64,000 nucleotides of DNA, taken from NCBI RefSeq assembly GCF_007954505.1, contig NZ_CP042412.1, forward strand, positions 248,001 through 312,000, given 5' to 3'. Position numbers and translations under genes: made by a program. The notes below the pieces were generated by a model that was given only the letters and a program-made list of their open reading frames with translations, was not told where the DNA came from and did no database searches. The DNA comes from Microbacterium sp. CBA3102 (GTDB lineage Bacteria; Actinomycetota; Actinomycetes; Actinomycetales; Microbacteriaceae). Every line of letters begins with the position of its first letter. Within the stretch, counting starts at the first letter, position 1. Shown piece after piece: positions 41,737-50,925 of this stretch.

Positions 41737-43134
41737 TCACGAGGAAGCGACGAGAACCGCTTGAGCTGCCTCGAGCCCACTGGAGTGCGCACTCGCGACG
41801 GAGCTTTTGATCGCACCAGCCCAGAACAGGGTGTCCTTCGCGGGCCGATAGATCGTCTCCTGGTCGCGCTCACCCGTCGCATACGCGCCGAGAGCGAACT
41901 CATCGTTGCGCCAGTCGTAGTTCGAGGCACCCACACAGTTCAGCCCTTGATCTCCGGCAAGCTTGCGGACGCCGGCGAGCGCGGCGTCGTATCGCTCCTG
42001 CTCCGAGAGCGCGAGCAGTTCCCGTGCGCGGTCACCGGTGTCCCACGCCACGATGAGCTGTCCGTTGTAGCCGGGCATCCCGGTGGACTCGTCCCAGAAT
42101 TGGCAGGGCCCCTCATCGTGCTGGTTCACCATGTCGAAGTCTTGCGGCCGCACTGGGTGATCGAATTCGAGGATGGTCTTGTAGGCGACCGTCTGCTTCA
42201 CCGCGTCGATGGCCGCCATCCGGTCGTCTTCGAGAGGCGGTGAGAACGTGATCGACCGCGCCTGCAGCACGCCGATGGGAACGGTGACGACGCAGGCGTC
42301 GGCCTCGAAAGCCTCCTCCCCCGCCTGAACGCTCACTCCGGATCCCGAGTAGTCGATCGTCTCGATCGGCGTCTCGAGACGCACGTCCACTCCCTTTCCC
42401 ACGGCGTTCAGCACGTCGACGTACGGGCCGAGCAGCTTGTAGTCGCCCGCATAGTCGTCGGGCTCGATCACGCCGGTCTTCGAGACGGTGAGACAGGTGG
42501 CCAGGGTGTCGACCACACCCGAAGCCGGGTACACAGCGAACTGCTCCGTGTCGACCTGGATTCCCAGAAGCGCCAGGGGGTAATTGCTCGAAGCGATGCC
42601 GAGGCGCTCCAGGTACTGCAACGCTGACTCCTTCTCCCCCGGCTGCGGCAGCGGGAGCGGGAGCCCCGGCGCCCCCTCCGGGAACGCATAGAAATCCGGA
42701 GAGTCCCATCCGACCCACGGCGTGCTGGGGCTGTAGCGAGAGAAGGTGTTCTCGAACTTTCTGGCCTTGATCCCGAGCTGTTGCGCCCATGCCCAGGTCT
42801 CTGTGTCGGGGCCGCCATGACAGAGGGAAGCACCGCGCTCATGCGGGATGGACAGGAGCGTGCGGTCGGTCCACATCCGTCCGCCCACGCGATCTCGCGC
42901 TTCGAGCACGATGACCTTCTTGCCCGCGTCGACGAGTTGCCGTGCCGCCGCCATTCCCGCGGATCCCGCACCGATGACGATGACGTCGTAATGTCCTCCG
43001 CTACTCCCTGCCGACGGCGACGGTGCCGTCTCATCCGGGCCGCAGCCGACGAGCATGATCGCTCCCGCACCGAGCATTCCGCCCAGCAGTGCACGTCGCG
43101 AGAACACGACGTCGCCCATGCGCTTTTCCATCAA
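41737..43134 (-). CDS. secreted/lipid-anchored flavin monoamine oxidase
   Basis: 465 residues. The N-terminus has a twin-arginine-like signal (FSRRALLGGMLGAGAIML) ending in lipobox VGC, so an exported lipoprotein. FAD loop VIVIGAGSAGMAAARQLVDAGKKVIVLEARDRVGGRMW is at about 50-87; C-terminal FWAGAIKSSVASAHSSGLEAA closes the flavin site. It resembles polyamine/monoamine oxidases, which give aldehyde, ammonia and H2O2. It is the last gene of the polyamine importer operon, 83 bases after the second permease. Confidence 0.9.
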   Translation of the reverse strand: MMEKRMGDVVFSRRALLGGMLGAGAIMLVGCGPDETAPSPSAGSSGGHYDVIVIGAGSAGMAAARQLVDAGKKVIVLEARDRVGGRMWTDRTLLSIPHERGASLCHGGPDTETWAWAQQLGIKARKFENTFSRYSPSTPWVGWDSPDFYAFPEGAPGLPLPLPQPGEKESALQYLERLGIASSNYPLALLGIQVDTEQFAVYPASGVVDTLATCLTVSKTGVIEPDDYAGDYKLLGPYVDVLNAVGKGVDVRLETPIETIDYSGSGVSVQAGEEAFEADACVVTVPIGVLQARSITFSPPLEDDRMAAIDAVKQTVAYKTILEFDHPVRPQDFDMVNQHDEGPCQFWDESTGMPGYNGQLIVAWDTGDRARELLALSEQERYDAALAGVRKLAGDQGLNCVGASNYDWRNDEFALGAYATGERDQETIYRPAKDTLFWAGAIKSSVASAHSSGLEAAQAVLVASS

Positions 43135-43217
43135 CGAACTCCTTTGATCGTAGAAACCACCTGTCGTCCCCAGATGTCACGCGCGCCGGGTTCGGCGTCG
43201 CCCCCTCGTGCACTGCA

Positions 43218-44030
43218 TCAGTTGCGCTCGTCGACCTCCTTCCCCAGCCGCTGTGAGATCCACACCGGGATGAAGGACGCGACGATGACGACCGTCGCGA
43301 CGACGTTGACGACGTTGGCCTCGTTGGGTCTCGCCATCTGGTTCATGATCCACAGCGGCAGGGTGTCGACGCCCGGCGGAGCCGTGAAGATCGTGACGTA
43401 CACCTCGTCGAAGCTGAGCGCGAAGGCGAGGATCGCTCCGGCGATCAGCGCACTGCGGAACTGCGGGAGGGTCACCAGCAGGAAGGTCTGCCACGGGCTC
43501 GCACCGAGGTCCTTCGAGGCCTCTTCGATGCCGGGGTTCATTCGTCGCAGCCGGGCGAGCACGTTGTTGAACACCATGACGATGCAGAAGGTGCCGTGCG
43601 CGATGATCATGCCGTAGAAGCCGACCTGGATGCCGATCGGCTCGAGGATCTGGTTGTACGTGTTGTTGAGGGCGACGCCGGTGACGATGCCCGGCAACGC
43701 GATCGGCAGCACCACCAGGAGGTTCACGGCGCGCTGTCCGAAGAACGAATACCTCTGGAGGGCGAAGGCCACGAGCGTGCCGAGGATCACGGCGATCACG
43801 GTTGCGCCGGAAGCGACCAGCACGGAGTTCAGGAGCGCCGCGCGCACCGGTTCGCTGGTGAACGCCTTGCCCCACCACTCGAGCGAGAACCCGCTCACGG
43901 GCCAGCTCACGATGCGCGCGGCGTTGAACGAGTTGAGCACCACGAGCGCGAGCGGGATGTACATGAAGGCGAGGACGACCGCGACGATGACGCCGAGCAC
44001 GACCTTCGAGGTGCGGGACAGTCTCAGCAT
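43218..44030 (-). CDS. PotC-like polyamine ABC transporter permease
   Basis: 270 residues, six helices, signature coupling loop EEASKDLGASPWQTFLLVTLPQFRSALIAG (about 170-200). Starts at ATG 44030, five bases after the partner permease. The long upstream frame is the other permease read out of frame. Together with the PotB-, PotD- and PotA-like genes it makes a spermidine/putrescine-type importer. Confidence 0.92.
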   Translation of the reverse strand: MLRLSRTSKVVLGVIVAVVLAFMYIPLALVVLNSFNAARIVSWPVSGFSLEWWGKAFTSEPVRAALLNSVLVASGATVIAVILGTLVAFALQRYSFFGQRAVNLLVVLPIALPGIVTGVALNNTYNQILEPIGIQVGFYGMIIAHGTFCIVMVFNNVLARLRRMNPGIEEASKDLGASPWQTFLLVTLPQFRSALIAGAILAFALSFDEVYVTIFTAPPGVDTLPLWIMNQMARPNEANVVNVVATVVIVASFIPVWISQRLGKEVDERN

Positions 44031-44035
44031 GCGAC

Positions 44036-44863
44036 TCACATCCTTTCGAGAGCACCGGTGCGCTGCACGCTCACCAGATAGATGACGACGAACGCGATGG
44101 GGACCAGCGAGTACGCGGCCGCCAGCGGCGGGTTCAGGTTGATGTTCGACGCGATCACGCTGCCGATCATCTGCGTGTCGCCGCCGACGAAGCGGGCGAC
44201 CAGATAGTCGCCGAGGCTCAGGGAGAACGTGAAGACGGAGCCGGCGATGAGGGCCGGCTTGATGATCGGCAGGACCACCGATGCGATCGTTCGCCATGAT
44301 CCGGCACCGAGGTCGGCGGACGCATCGAAGAGGTTGGGCGGCACCTGGCGGATCGCGGTGTACACCGGGACCGCCATGTACGGCAGCCACAGGTAGGTCA
44401 GGGTGAGCACGACGGTGAGCACGCTGAACCCCGGACCGGAGATCCCGAACGGTGCCAGCAACCAATTCGCGAACCCCTGCTCGGTGAAGGTGATGCGCAT
44501 CGCGAGCACCTTCACCAGGTACCCGGCCCACAGCGGCAGGGTGATCGACACGGCCAGGAGCGCCCGCAGCCACGGCGACGCGATCTTGGCCATGAAGATG
44601 CCGAGAGGCACCGAGATGAGGATGGCGAGCACCGTCACCGCGAGCGCGATGCCCAGCGTCCGCATCGATGTCGACAGGTAGGCGGGATTGACGAGGAGCT
44701 GCTCGAAGTTGCGCAGCGTGAACCCCGGCTTCACCTTCGAGGTGAAGGGGTCGGTGATCCAGAACGCGGTCACCAGGAGCATGACCAGCGAGAAGATGTA
44801 GATCCCGATGAGCCAGGTCATCGGAAGGGCCAGGAGCCCGGCGATCCGGAGGCGGCGCTTCAT
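44036..44863 (-). CDS. PotB-like polyamine ABC transporter permease
   Basis: 275 residues, six helices with a cytoplasmic loop DASADLGAGSWRTIASVVLPIIKPALIAG. N-terminal MKRRLRIAGLLALPMTWLIG then the long second loop KVKPGFTLRNFEQLLVNPAY, as in PotB. Paired with the PotC-like permease five bases downstream. Confidence 0.92.
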   Translation of the reverse strand: MKRRLRIAGLLALPMTWLIGIYIFSLVMLLVTAFWITDPFTSKVKPGFTLRNFEQLLVNPAYLSTSMRTLGIALAVTVLAILISVPLGIFMAKIASPWLRALLAVSITLPLWAGYLVKVLAMRITFTEQGFANWLLAPFGISGPGFSVLTVVLTLTYLWLPYMAVPVYTAIRQVPPNLFDASADLGAGSWRTIASVVLPIIKPALIAGSVFTFSLSLGDYLVARFVGGDTQMIGSVIASNINLNPPLAAAYSLVPIAFVVIYLVSVQRTGALERM

Positions 44864-44901
44864 GTCGATCCCGTTCGTGGTTGCGGAAGATGCGGGCGGA
44901 T

Positions 44902-44931
44902 GAGGGGATGGGCCTGCCGACCCACCCCCTC
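44902..44931 (-). other. intercistronic hairpin after the binding-protein gene
   Basis: GAGGGG (44902-44907) and TGGG (44909-44912) pair with CCCA (44921-44924) and CCCCTC (44926-44931), one mismatch between the two blocks. It lies just after the binding-protein stop and before the first permease gene, and probably raises the ratio of binding protein to permease. Confidence 0.65.
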
Positions 44932-44939
44932 GAGGCGGC

Positions 44940-46121
44940 TCAGCCCTTGACCGAGAGCCAGGCGTCCGTCCACTGCTGGAAGTTGGTGCAGGTGACGTCG
45001 GTGCGACCGTCGATGCACTGTTCGATCGGCGTCGTCCAGAACCAGACGTTCTTGAAGTACTCCTCGTCCGTCGCGTTGAAGTACTCGCAGTGCGCCTTCG
45101 CCTCCTCGCTGGTGTCGCAGAAGGCGGCGTTGGCCGGCGCCATGCCGAAGTTCATCGCGATCGCGCCGTTCACCTCCGGGGAAGACGAGTAGTCCATCCA
45201 TGCGTACGCGCAGTTCGGGTTCTTCGATTCTGTGGCCAGCATCCAGGCGTCCGACCAGCCGGTCGAGCCCTCTTCGGGCAGCACGCTCTGGAACCTGTCA
45301 TCCTCCGTGAGCTTGCGCAGCACCTCCCACGACGTGCCGAGCACGGTGGTCCCGCCCGCGAAGGACGTGATCTGCGCCGCGGGGTCGGACCAGTACTCGG
45401 AGACGATCTCGTTCTGCTGCTTGAGCAGGTCGATCGCCGCCTCCAGTTGTTCCTCGTCGAGCGCGTACGGGTTCGTGATGCCGAGGTCGGGCTCGTGCGC
45501 CATCAGGTACACCGCGGCGTCGGCGATGTAGATCGGAGCATCGTAGGCGATGACCTTGCCCGCATACGGGCTGTCCTTCTCCCAGGCGACGTCCCAGCTG
45601 GTCGGCTCCTCGGTGACGATCTCGCTGTTGTACTGCAGGATGTTCGCGCCTCGACCGATCGGGATGCCGTACGACTTGCCGTTGATCGTGTCGTAGATCT
45701 GGCCCTTCATGCCCTCGACGATGTCGTCGCCGAAGTTCGGGATGAGCTCCAGGTTGAGCGGCTGCACGTCGCCGCCGGCGATCAGACGCAGGCTCGCATC
45801 CCCCGAAGCGGAGACCAGGTCGTAGTCGCCGGTGCGCATGAGCTGGACCATCTCGTCGCTGGTACCGGCGACACGACGGTTCACCACACAACCGGTCTCG
45901 CTCGTGAAGGCGTCGCTCCACGCCGGCTCGACGAATCCACTCCAGGCGACGATGTTCACCTCTCCCTCGTAGTCGCCGAGGGCTTCCTGCATGGCGATGT
46001 CGGGAACGTCGATCTGGAGTTCGCCGGAGCCTTCGGTGGCCTCACCTCCGGTGGTACAGCCGGACAGGGCGAGGACGGCGGCGGCTGCCATCGCCGTGGT
46101 GGCCAGGATCTTCTTACGCAT
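44940..46121 (-). CDS. PotD-like polyamine-binding lipoprotein
   Basis: 393 residues. Lipoprotein signal MRKKILATTAMAAAAVLALSG with lipobox LSGC. Mature type-2 periplasmic binding protein (SBP_bac family): VNIVAWSGFVEPAWSDAFTS near 55-75, SDEMVQLMRTGDYDLVSASGD, YGIPIGRGANILQYNSEIV, CAYAWMDYSSSPEVNGAIA. Ligand polyamine-like by gene context, not proven. Confidence 0.92.
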   Translation of the reverse strand: MRKKILATTAMAAAAVLALSGCTTGGEATEGSGELQIDVPDIAMQEALGDYEGEVNIVAWSGFVEPAWSDAFTSETGCVVNRRVAGTSDEMVQLMRTGDYDLVSASGDASLRLIAGGDVQPLNLELIPNFGDDIVEGMKGQIYDTINGKSYGIPIGRGANILQYNSEIVTEEPTSWDVAWEKDSPYAGKVIAYDAPIYIADAAVYLMAHEPDLGITNPYALDEEQLEAAIDLLKQQNEIVSEYWSDPAAQITSFAGGTTVLGTSWEVLRKLTEDDRFQSVLPEEGSTGWSDAWMLATESKNPNCAYAWMDYSSSPEVNGAIAMNFGMAPANAAFCDTSEEAKAHCEYFNATDEEYFKNVWFWTTPIEQCIDGRTDVTCTNFQQWTDAWLSVKG

Positions 46122-46181
46122 GGATCGCTCCTTCGTGATCAGTGCTGCAGGTGTGCATCGGGTGTTCGGTTGTTGCGTTCT

Positions 46182-47249
46182 TCAGGGAAGCCGAGCCGCC
46201 TGGTCGGGAGACCAGACGACACGGACGTGGTGACCGCGGGCGAGGTCGTCGGCGGCGGAGTGCCGGGCATTGGGACGTTCGGCGGTGACGTCCATCCCCG
46301 CGTCAGTCGCGATCAGGTAGCGGGTGGCCGGGCCGGTGTAGACGATCTCGGTGATCGTGCCGTCGAGGAAGACCTCCCCCGGGGAGAGCGCCACATCGCG
46401 GCCCGTGAGCCGCATGCGCTCCGGTCGCACGCTCATCGTCCGCCGGTCGCCGGTGAGGGCCTCGGCGAGTTCCCCGCCGATGAGGTTCGAGAGGCCGAGG
46501 AAGCGCGCGACGAACTCCGTCTCCGGTCGCTCATAGACATCTCGAGGGGCACCCACCTGTTCGACACGGCCGCCGTTGAACACCGCGACCCGGTCGCTCA
46601 ACGTGAGCGCCTCCTCCTGATCGTGGGTGACGAAGATGAAGGTGATTCCGACTTCGCGCTGGATCTGCTTGAGTTCGATCTGCATCTGCTCGCGGAGCTG
46701 CTTGTCGAGCGCGCCGAGCGGCTCGTCGAGCAGCAGCACCTGCGGGCGCAGGATCAGCGCTCGGGCCAGGGCGATGCGTTGACGCTGGCCGCCCGAGAGC
46801 TGGTGGGGCAGTCGGTCGGCGACATGGTCGAGGCGAACCTGTTCGAGGGAGGTGTGCACCCGGGCGGCCCGGGCGGCCTTGCCTTCGCCGCGCACGCGGA
46901 GCCCGTAGCCGACGTTGTCGGCGATGGTCAGGTGCGGGAAGAGCGCGTAGTCCTGGAAGACCGTGTTCACCGGGCGCGAATGCGGTGGCGTACGCGTGAC
47001 GTCCACCCCGGAAAGGAGGATGCTGCCCGCGGTGACGTCTTCGAAGCCGGCGATCATGCGCAGCACCGTGGTCTTGCCGGAGCCGGAGGGGCCCAGCATC
47101 GACAGGAACTCCCCCGACGCGACCTCGAGGTCGAGGTCGCGGACGGCGGTGAACTCGCCGAAGGACTTGGTGACGCCGCTCAGAGTCACCCTCCCGTCCG
47201 GGCGTGTGCCCTCGGGTGTTGTGGGTGCTGCGGGTGCCGTGGCGATCAT
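46182..47249 (-). CDS. PotA-like ABC transporter ATP-binding protein
   Basis: 355 residues. Walker A MLGPSGSGKTTVLRMIAG, Q-loop VFQDYALFPHLTIADNVGYG, signature LSGGQRQRIALARALIL, Walker B VLLLDEPLGALD, switch His VTHDQEEALTLSDRV, then a C-terminal TOBE domain (about 275-355). First gene of the minus-strand operon, behind a strong promoter. Confidence 0.94.
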   Translation of the reverse strand: MIATAPAAPTTPEGTRPDGRVTLSGVTKSFGEFTAVRDLDLEVASGEFLSMLGPSGSGKTTVLRMIAGFEDVTAGSILLSGVDVTRTPPHSRPVNTVFQDYALFPHLTIADNVGYGLRVRGEGKAARAARVHTSLEQVRLDHVADRLPHQLSGGQRQRIALARALILRPQVLLLDEPLGALDKQLREQMQIELKQIQREVGITFIFVTHDQEEALTLSDRVAVFNGGRVEQVGAPRDVYERPETEFVARFLGLSNLIGGELAEALTGDRRTMSVRPERMRLTGRDVALSPGEVFLDGTITEIVYTGPATRYLIATDAGMDVTAERPNARHSAADDLARGHHVRVVWSPDQAARLP

Positions 47250-47292
47250 CTCGCGCTCCTCAGATCGTCGTCGAACTCGGAAGATTCACCAA

Positions 47293-47321
47293 AACATATA
47301 AACCCATAGGTAATATGTCAA
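47293..47321 (-). promoter_or_regulatory. consensus promoter of the polyamine importer with operator in the spacer
   Basis: On the minus strand: -35 TTGACA (47316-47321), exactly 17 bases, -10 TATGTT (47293-47298). The spacer holds ACCCATAGGT (47302-47311), a FadR/GntR-like short palindrome (ACC, AT, GGT). The GntR gene starts 46 bases to the right. The outer bases ACATAT (47294-47299) and ATATGT (47313-47318) also form an inverted repeat centred on the same point. Confidence 0.8.
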
Positions 47322-47366
47322 CAGGAACTTCTTGGGTATCGTGATCGCGGAAGGGAGAATCGCAGG

Positions 47367-48170
47367 ATGGGATCGAGCTCGACGACGCACCCGACGCACG
47401 CCTCTGCGGAGCTCTCCCCCGGACTCGACACAGAGACGGAGCATGCGCAGCCGCATCGACTCCAGGGGGCGTTGTTCCAGCCGATCGGCGACGAAGGCAG
47501 GGCGGAACTCGTCGAGCGTCGCCTGGTCGATGCGATCACGCGGGGGCACCTCCGCGCCGGCGAGAGACTCCCATCGGAAGCAGACCTGAGCAAGAGCCTC
47601 GGGGTCGCCCCGGTGACGGTACGTGAAGCACTCCTCGCCCTCCGGGGCCGCGGCCTCGTCGTCACCCGCCGCGGGCGAAACGGAGGCAGCTTCGTCGCCG
47701 CGCACGCCGATCCGCTCACCTTCGCCAGAGAGGCCGTGCGCCGCACGTCGCGCCTAGCACTGCGAGACCTCGGTGCCCACTACGCCGCCATCACCGGAGC
47801 ATGCGTCCGACTCGCGGCGAGGCGCGCCGATCCCAGCGAAACACAGCGGGTGCGTCGCCGGCTGGAGCGGATCGAAGACCTCGACCCCGAAGCACAGCGC
47901 CGCCTCCTCGACGACGTGCAGATCGAGATCGTCGCGTTGAGCCAGTCGGCGCGACTCACCCGCGAGCAGATGAAGCTGCAGGCGGAGCTCTCCCCCTTTC
48001 TGCGCCTCGTCGCCTACGAGACCGAGAACCTCCGACGGCAGGCCGCTCACCTCGCCGCCGTGATCGACGCCGTGGAGGCCGGAGACCCCGATGCCGCCGG
48101 GGCGAGAACCGAGCTCATGGCGGCGGAGACCATCGATGCCCTGATCCGGCTCCAGGCCACCACCGGCTAG
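47367..48170 (+). CDS. FadR-subfamily GntR regulator
   Basis: 267 residues. A poorly conserved N-terminal 45 residues precede the winged helix (VERRLVDAITRGHLRAGERLPSEADLSKSLGVAPVTVREALLALRGRGLVVTRRGRNGGSF, about 50-110), then a helical FCD-type effector domain. GGAAGGGAG precedes the ATG. It diverges from the polyamine importer and probably represses it; ligand unknown. Confidence 0.9.
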   Translation: MGSSSTTHPTHASAELSPGLDTETEHAQPHRLQGALFQPIGDEGRAELVERRLVDAITRGHLRAGERLPSEADLSKSLGVAPVTVREALLALRGRGLVVTRRGRNGGSFVAAHADPLTFAREAVRRTSRLALRDLGAHYAAITGACVRLAARRADPSETQRVRRRLERIEDLDPEAQRRLLDDVQIEIVALSQSARLTREQMKLQAELSPFLRLVAYETENLRRQAAHLAAVIDAVEAGDPDAAGARTELMAAETIDALIRLQATTG

Positions 48171-48205
48171 AACACAGCCCCCATCGACGTGCACAGGAGG
48201 ACGCG

Positions 48206-48946
48206 ATGATGAACACAGCAACCGACACCGCCATCCAGGCCGCAGCGGCGATCGTGGAGGACTACTTCACGGCGCCCGTGCGCACGCTCCTCGACTGGGT
48301 GGATCCGTTCGCCGCCCAGGTCACCGAGGCGAGAGCGACCGGCCCGCTCACCCGCTCGAAGATCGACACGCTCGTGGAACCCCACGCCCTGACGACCCTT
48401 GCCCTGCAGGAGAGACCCGTCTATGGAGCAGGATTCATCGCGGCGATCGACCTCCTCACCGACGCGCACAGTCACCTCGCCTGGTGGCAGGGCGAGGATC
48501 GGAGACAGCTCGTTCTCGCCTCCCAGTCGCTGAACAAGGAGAACATCGACTACAGCGCGCTGGAGTGGTTCCGGGTGCCGATGGCCACCGGAGAGCCGCA
48601 CGTCGCGGGCCCCTACGTCGACTACCTGTGCAGCGACGAATACACGATCACGATCGCGGTCCCCGCCGAGGTGGACGGCGCGCGCATCGGAGTCGCCGGA
48701 CTCGACCTGCTGGTGTCGGCCGTCGAACAGGACCTCACTCCGCGTTTCGCCGCACTCGGATGCGAGGTGACCTTGACGAACGGCGTCGGTCGGGTCGTGG
48801 TATCGACCGATCCTCGATGGGCCACGGGAGACTCCGTGCGCGGCAGCGGTCTCGCCGCTCTTCCGCGCGTCGGCTGCGAGGGAGTTGCGCTCGACGTGAT
48901 CGTCGAGCCCGGTGACGAAAGAGGTAGTGCCCTTCGATCCGGATAG
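48206..48946 (+). CDS. cache-domain protein
   Basis: 246 residues with no signal peptide or output domain. The Cache/PDC pattern: AAIVEDYFTAPVRTLLDWVDPF, YGAGFIAAIDLLTDAHSHLAWWQGEDRR, ENIDYSALEWFRVPMATGEPHVAGPYVDYLCSDEYTITIAVPAEVDGARIGVAGLDLLV (positions about 113-172). AGGAGG (48195-48200) precedes the ATG. Co-transcribed with the FadR-type regulator 35 bases upstream; a cytosolic ligand-binding role in the same regulon is inferred. Confidence 0.85.
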   Translation: MMNTATDTAIQAAAAIVEDYFTAPVRTLLDWVDPFAAQVTEARATGPLTRSKIDTLVEPHALTTLALQERPVYGAGFIAAIDLLTDAHSHLAWWQGEDRRQLVLASQSLNKENIDYSALEWFRVPMATGEPHVAGPYVDYLCSDEYTITIAVPAEVDGARIGVAGLDLLVSAVEQDLTPRFAALGCEVTLTNGVGRVVVSTDPRWATGDSVRGSGLAALPRVGCEGVALDVIVEPGDERGSALRSG

Positions 48947-48978
48947 CCCTCGTCGGAGGCCCCGTGCACGATAGGAGC

Positions 48979-49764
48979 ATGACTGACGGCTACGACCCGG
49001 ACTTCCTCGGCACGCCACTGCCACTTCCGCGCCCCGCGCAACCGAGCCGTGAACTTCCCTACCCGCGCTTCACCGTGCTGCTCGACCCCGCACGCAGACT
49101 GGCTGCAGTGACGGCGGTCAACATCGACGGTGCCCGGCTCCGGGAACTCCCCCGCACGGGCGAGTGGCGGCTCGATCCCCGCATCCCCGCCAATGAGCAG
49201 ACGGGGCCGGCGGTCTACGCGCGCAACGATCTCGATCGCGGCCATTTGGTGCGGCGGCGCGACCCGGGCTGGGGCGAACTCTCCGAGGCGAGGTCGGCGG
49301 CGGAGGCGACCTTCTTCTATCCCAACGCCGCACCCCAGGCGGCGGCGTTCAACCAGTCCAAGGAGCTCTGGCTCGGCCTCGAGGATCACGTGCTCGCCTA
49401 CGCCGAGACCACAGACCAGCGCGTGTCGGTCTTCACCGCGCCGATCCTCGCCGACGATGACCCGCCCTACCGGGGTGTCCGGATCCCGCGCCGCTTCTGG
49501 AAGATCGCCGCCTGGCGCAGCGGAGACGAGCTCACTGCGGCCGGCTTCGTGCTCGATCAGTCCGCGCTGGTCGACACCCGTGAGACGACACTCGTCGTCC
49601 CACCATTGGCGGCGTTCCGCACGTTCCAGGTGCCCATCTCCGACATCGCCACCCTGACCGGGCTCGACCTCGGGCCACTACTCGCCTCCGACGTGCTCAC
49701 GCAGCCGGGAGCACGGGAGACCGGATGGCGAGCCCTCGACACGGCCGGTGACATCGTGCTCTGA
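48979..49764 (+). CDS. DNA/RNA non-specific endonuclease (NucA/beta-beta-alpha-metal)
   Basis: 261 residues. The catalytic DRGH motif is present (NDLDRGHLVRRRDPGW), followed by the Asn-bearing FYPNAAPQAAAFNQSKELWLGLEDHVL that completes the His-Asn metal site. No signal peptide, unlike most secreted nucleases of this family. TAGGAG precedes the ATG at 48979. Role unknown; could be intracellular DNA turnover or defence-like. Confidence 0.87.
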   Translation: MTDGYDPDFLGTPLPLPRPAQPSRELPYPRFTVLLDPARRLAAVTAVNIDGARLRELPRTGEWRLDPRIPANEQTGPAVYARNDLDRGHLVRRRDPGWGELSEARSAAEATFFYPNAAPQAAAFNQSKELWLGLEDHVLAYAETTDQRVSVFTAPILADDDPPYRGVRIPRRFWKIAAWRSGDELTAAGFVLDQSALVDTRETTLVVPPLAAFRTFQVPISDIATLTGLDLGPLLASDVLTQPGARETGWRALDTAGDIVL

Positions 49765-49796
49765 CCACCGCCGTCCGCGCCTGAGACAATGACGGG

Positions 49797-50480
49797 GTGT
49801 TCTCCGAGTCGCGCCTGCCCCACGGAGCTGCACTGTGGCGTTCTCGTGGCAGCGTGGGTGGCGGGCCCATCCCCGCAGACGGCTGCGTCGACCTGATCCT
49901 GCGGGACGGTTGCATCTCCGTCGCCGGGCCCTCCACGCGGTGGATCACGGCCGGCGGCGACGGGGCCGGCGACTCGTTCGGCTTCCGCCTCCCTCCCGGA
50001 CGCGCCGGGCACCTGCTCGGCCTCGACCTCGCGGAGATCGCCGACCAGCTCGTTCCTCTCGAAGCCGTCGCCTCTCGGGGGCATGCCCGACGACTGCGCG
50101 CGGCGATGGTGCCGTTCGCCGACGGCGCGCGCTCGACGGGCGCGGTGTCCTCACTCGCGGGAGACGCGGCGGAATCGAGCCGCTGGTCCGCCGACGTGTA
50201 TCGTTTCGCGGCGACCGGCGAGTCGGCGGCCCGCGCAGCCGCGGCGCACGGGACCTCGGAGCGCTCCTTCCGGAGGAGGATGCTGTCGACGTTCGGCTAC
50301 GGGTACGCCACCCTGATGCGCCTCGAACGTTCCCGCCGTGCGCAGGCGCTGCTGCGGCGAGGAGCCCCCCTCGTCACCGCTGCCGCGGAGGCCGGTTTCG
50401 CCGACCAGCCTCATCTCTCGCGCGAGTTCCGACGGCTGGTCGGCGTCAGTCCGGGTCAGTTCGCGGCAAGCTCCGCATAG
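49797..50480 (+). CDS. AraC-type helix-turn-helix regulator
   Basis: 227 residues. The N-terminal part is a degenerate effector domain (GGGPIPADGCVDLILRDG). C-terminal AraC DNA-binding domain at about 130-222: AARAAAAHGTSERSFRRRMLSTFGYGYATLMRLERSRRAQALLRRG (positions about 143-188), then AAAEAGFADQPHLSREFRRLVGVSPGQF. -10 GACAAT (49785-49790) ends six bases before GTG, so leaderless. The 3' end overlaps the converging VOC gene by 25 bases. Confidence 0.9.
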   Translation: MFSESRLPHGAALWRSRGSVGGGPIPADGCVDLILRDGCISVAGPSTRWITAGGDGAGDSFGFRLPPGRAGHLLGLDLAEIADQLVPLEAVASRGHARRLRAAMVPFADGARSTGAVSSLAGDAAESSRWSADVYRFAATGESAARAAAAHGTSERSFRRRMLSTFGYGYATLMRLERSRRAQALLRRGAPLVTAAAEAGFADQPHLSREFRRLVGVSPGQFAASSA

Positions 50481-50854
50481 AGGTCGACCGAGTTCCCGTC
50501 AGGATCGAGCAGCGTGGCGTAGCGCTGACCCCAATGTGCGTCCCACGGCTCGACGTGCGCCGTGTGCCCTGCGCTCACGAGAGCAGCGAAAGCCGCGTCG
50601 ACCCCCGCTGCCGACCCCTTGTCGAAGGCGAGGGCGATGCGGTGCCCACCGGTCGCCGGCACGAACCCGGGGTCGAAACCACGGATCGTCTCGATCGTGT
50701 CCCAGGCCAGGACCACGCCGTCGTCGAGCTTGGCGTCTACGTGCGGGGCATCGTCCTGCCCCGCCGCGATGTCGACGCCCAGGGCGCGGTAGAAGGCGAG
50801 CGAGGCCGCCATGTCGTGGGTCACGATGCCAATGAAGCCGAGTCTCAATGTCAT
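50456..50854 (-). CDS. VOC-family protein (glyoxalase/bleomycin-resistance fold)
   Basis: 132 residues. Starts MTLRLGFIGIVTHDMAASLAFYRALGVDI, then HRIALAFDKGSAAGVDAAFA and WGQRYATLLDPDGNSVDLYAEL with the terminal metal Glu. Typical length for a single VOC protein. Substrate unknown; paired with the AraC-type gene tail-to-tail. Confidence 0.9.
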   Translation of the reverse strand: MTLRLGFIGIVTHDMAASLAFYRALGVDIAAGQDDAPHVDAKLDDGVVLAWDTIETIRGFDPGFVPATGGHRIALAFDKGSAAGVDAAFAALVSAGHTAHVEPWDAHWGQRYATLLDPDGNSVDLYAELAAN

Positions 50855-50925
50855 GGACCCCACGCTACGGCCGGCCCACCGACCTGGTCGTGAACAGAAC
50901 GGCCACCCTCCCACGGATGAGCAGG

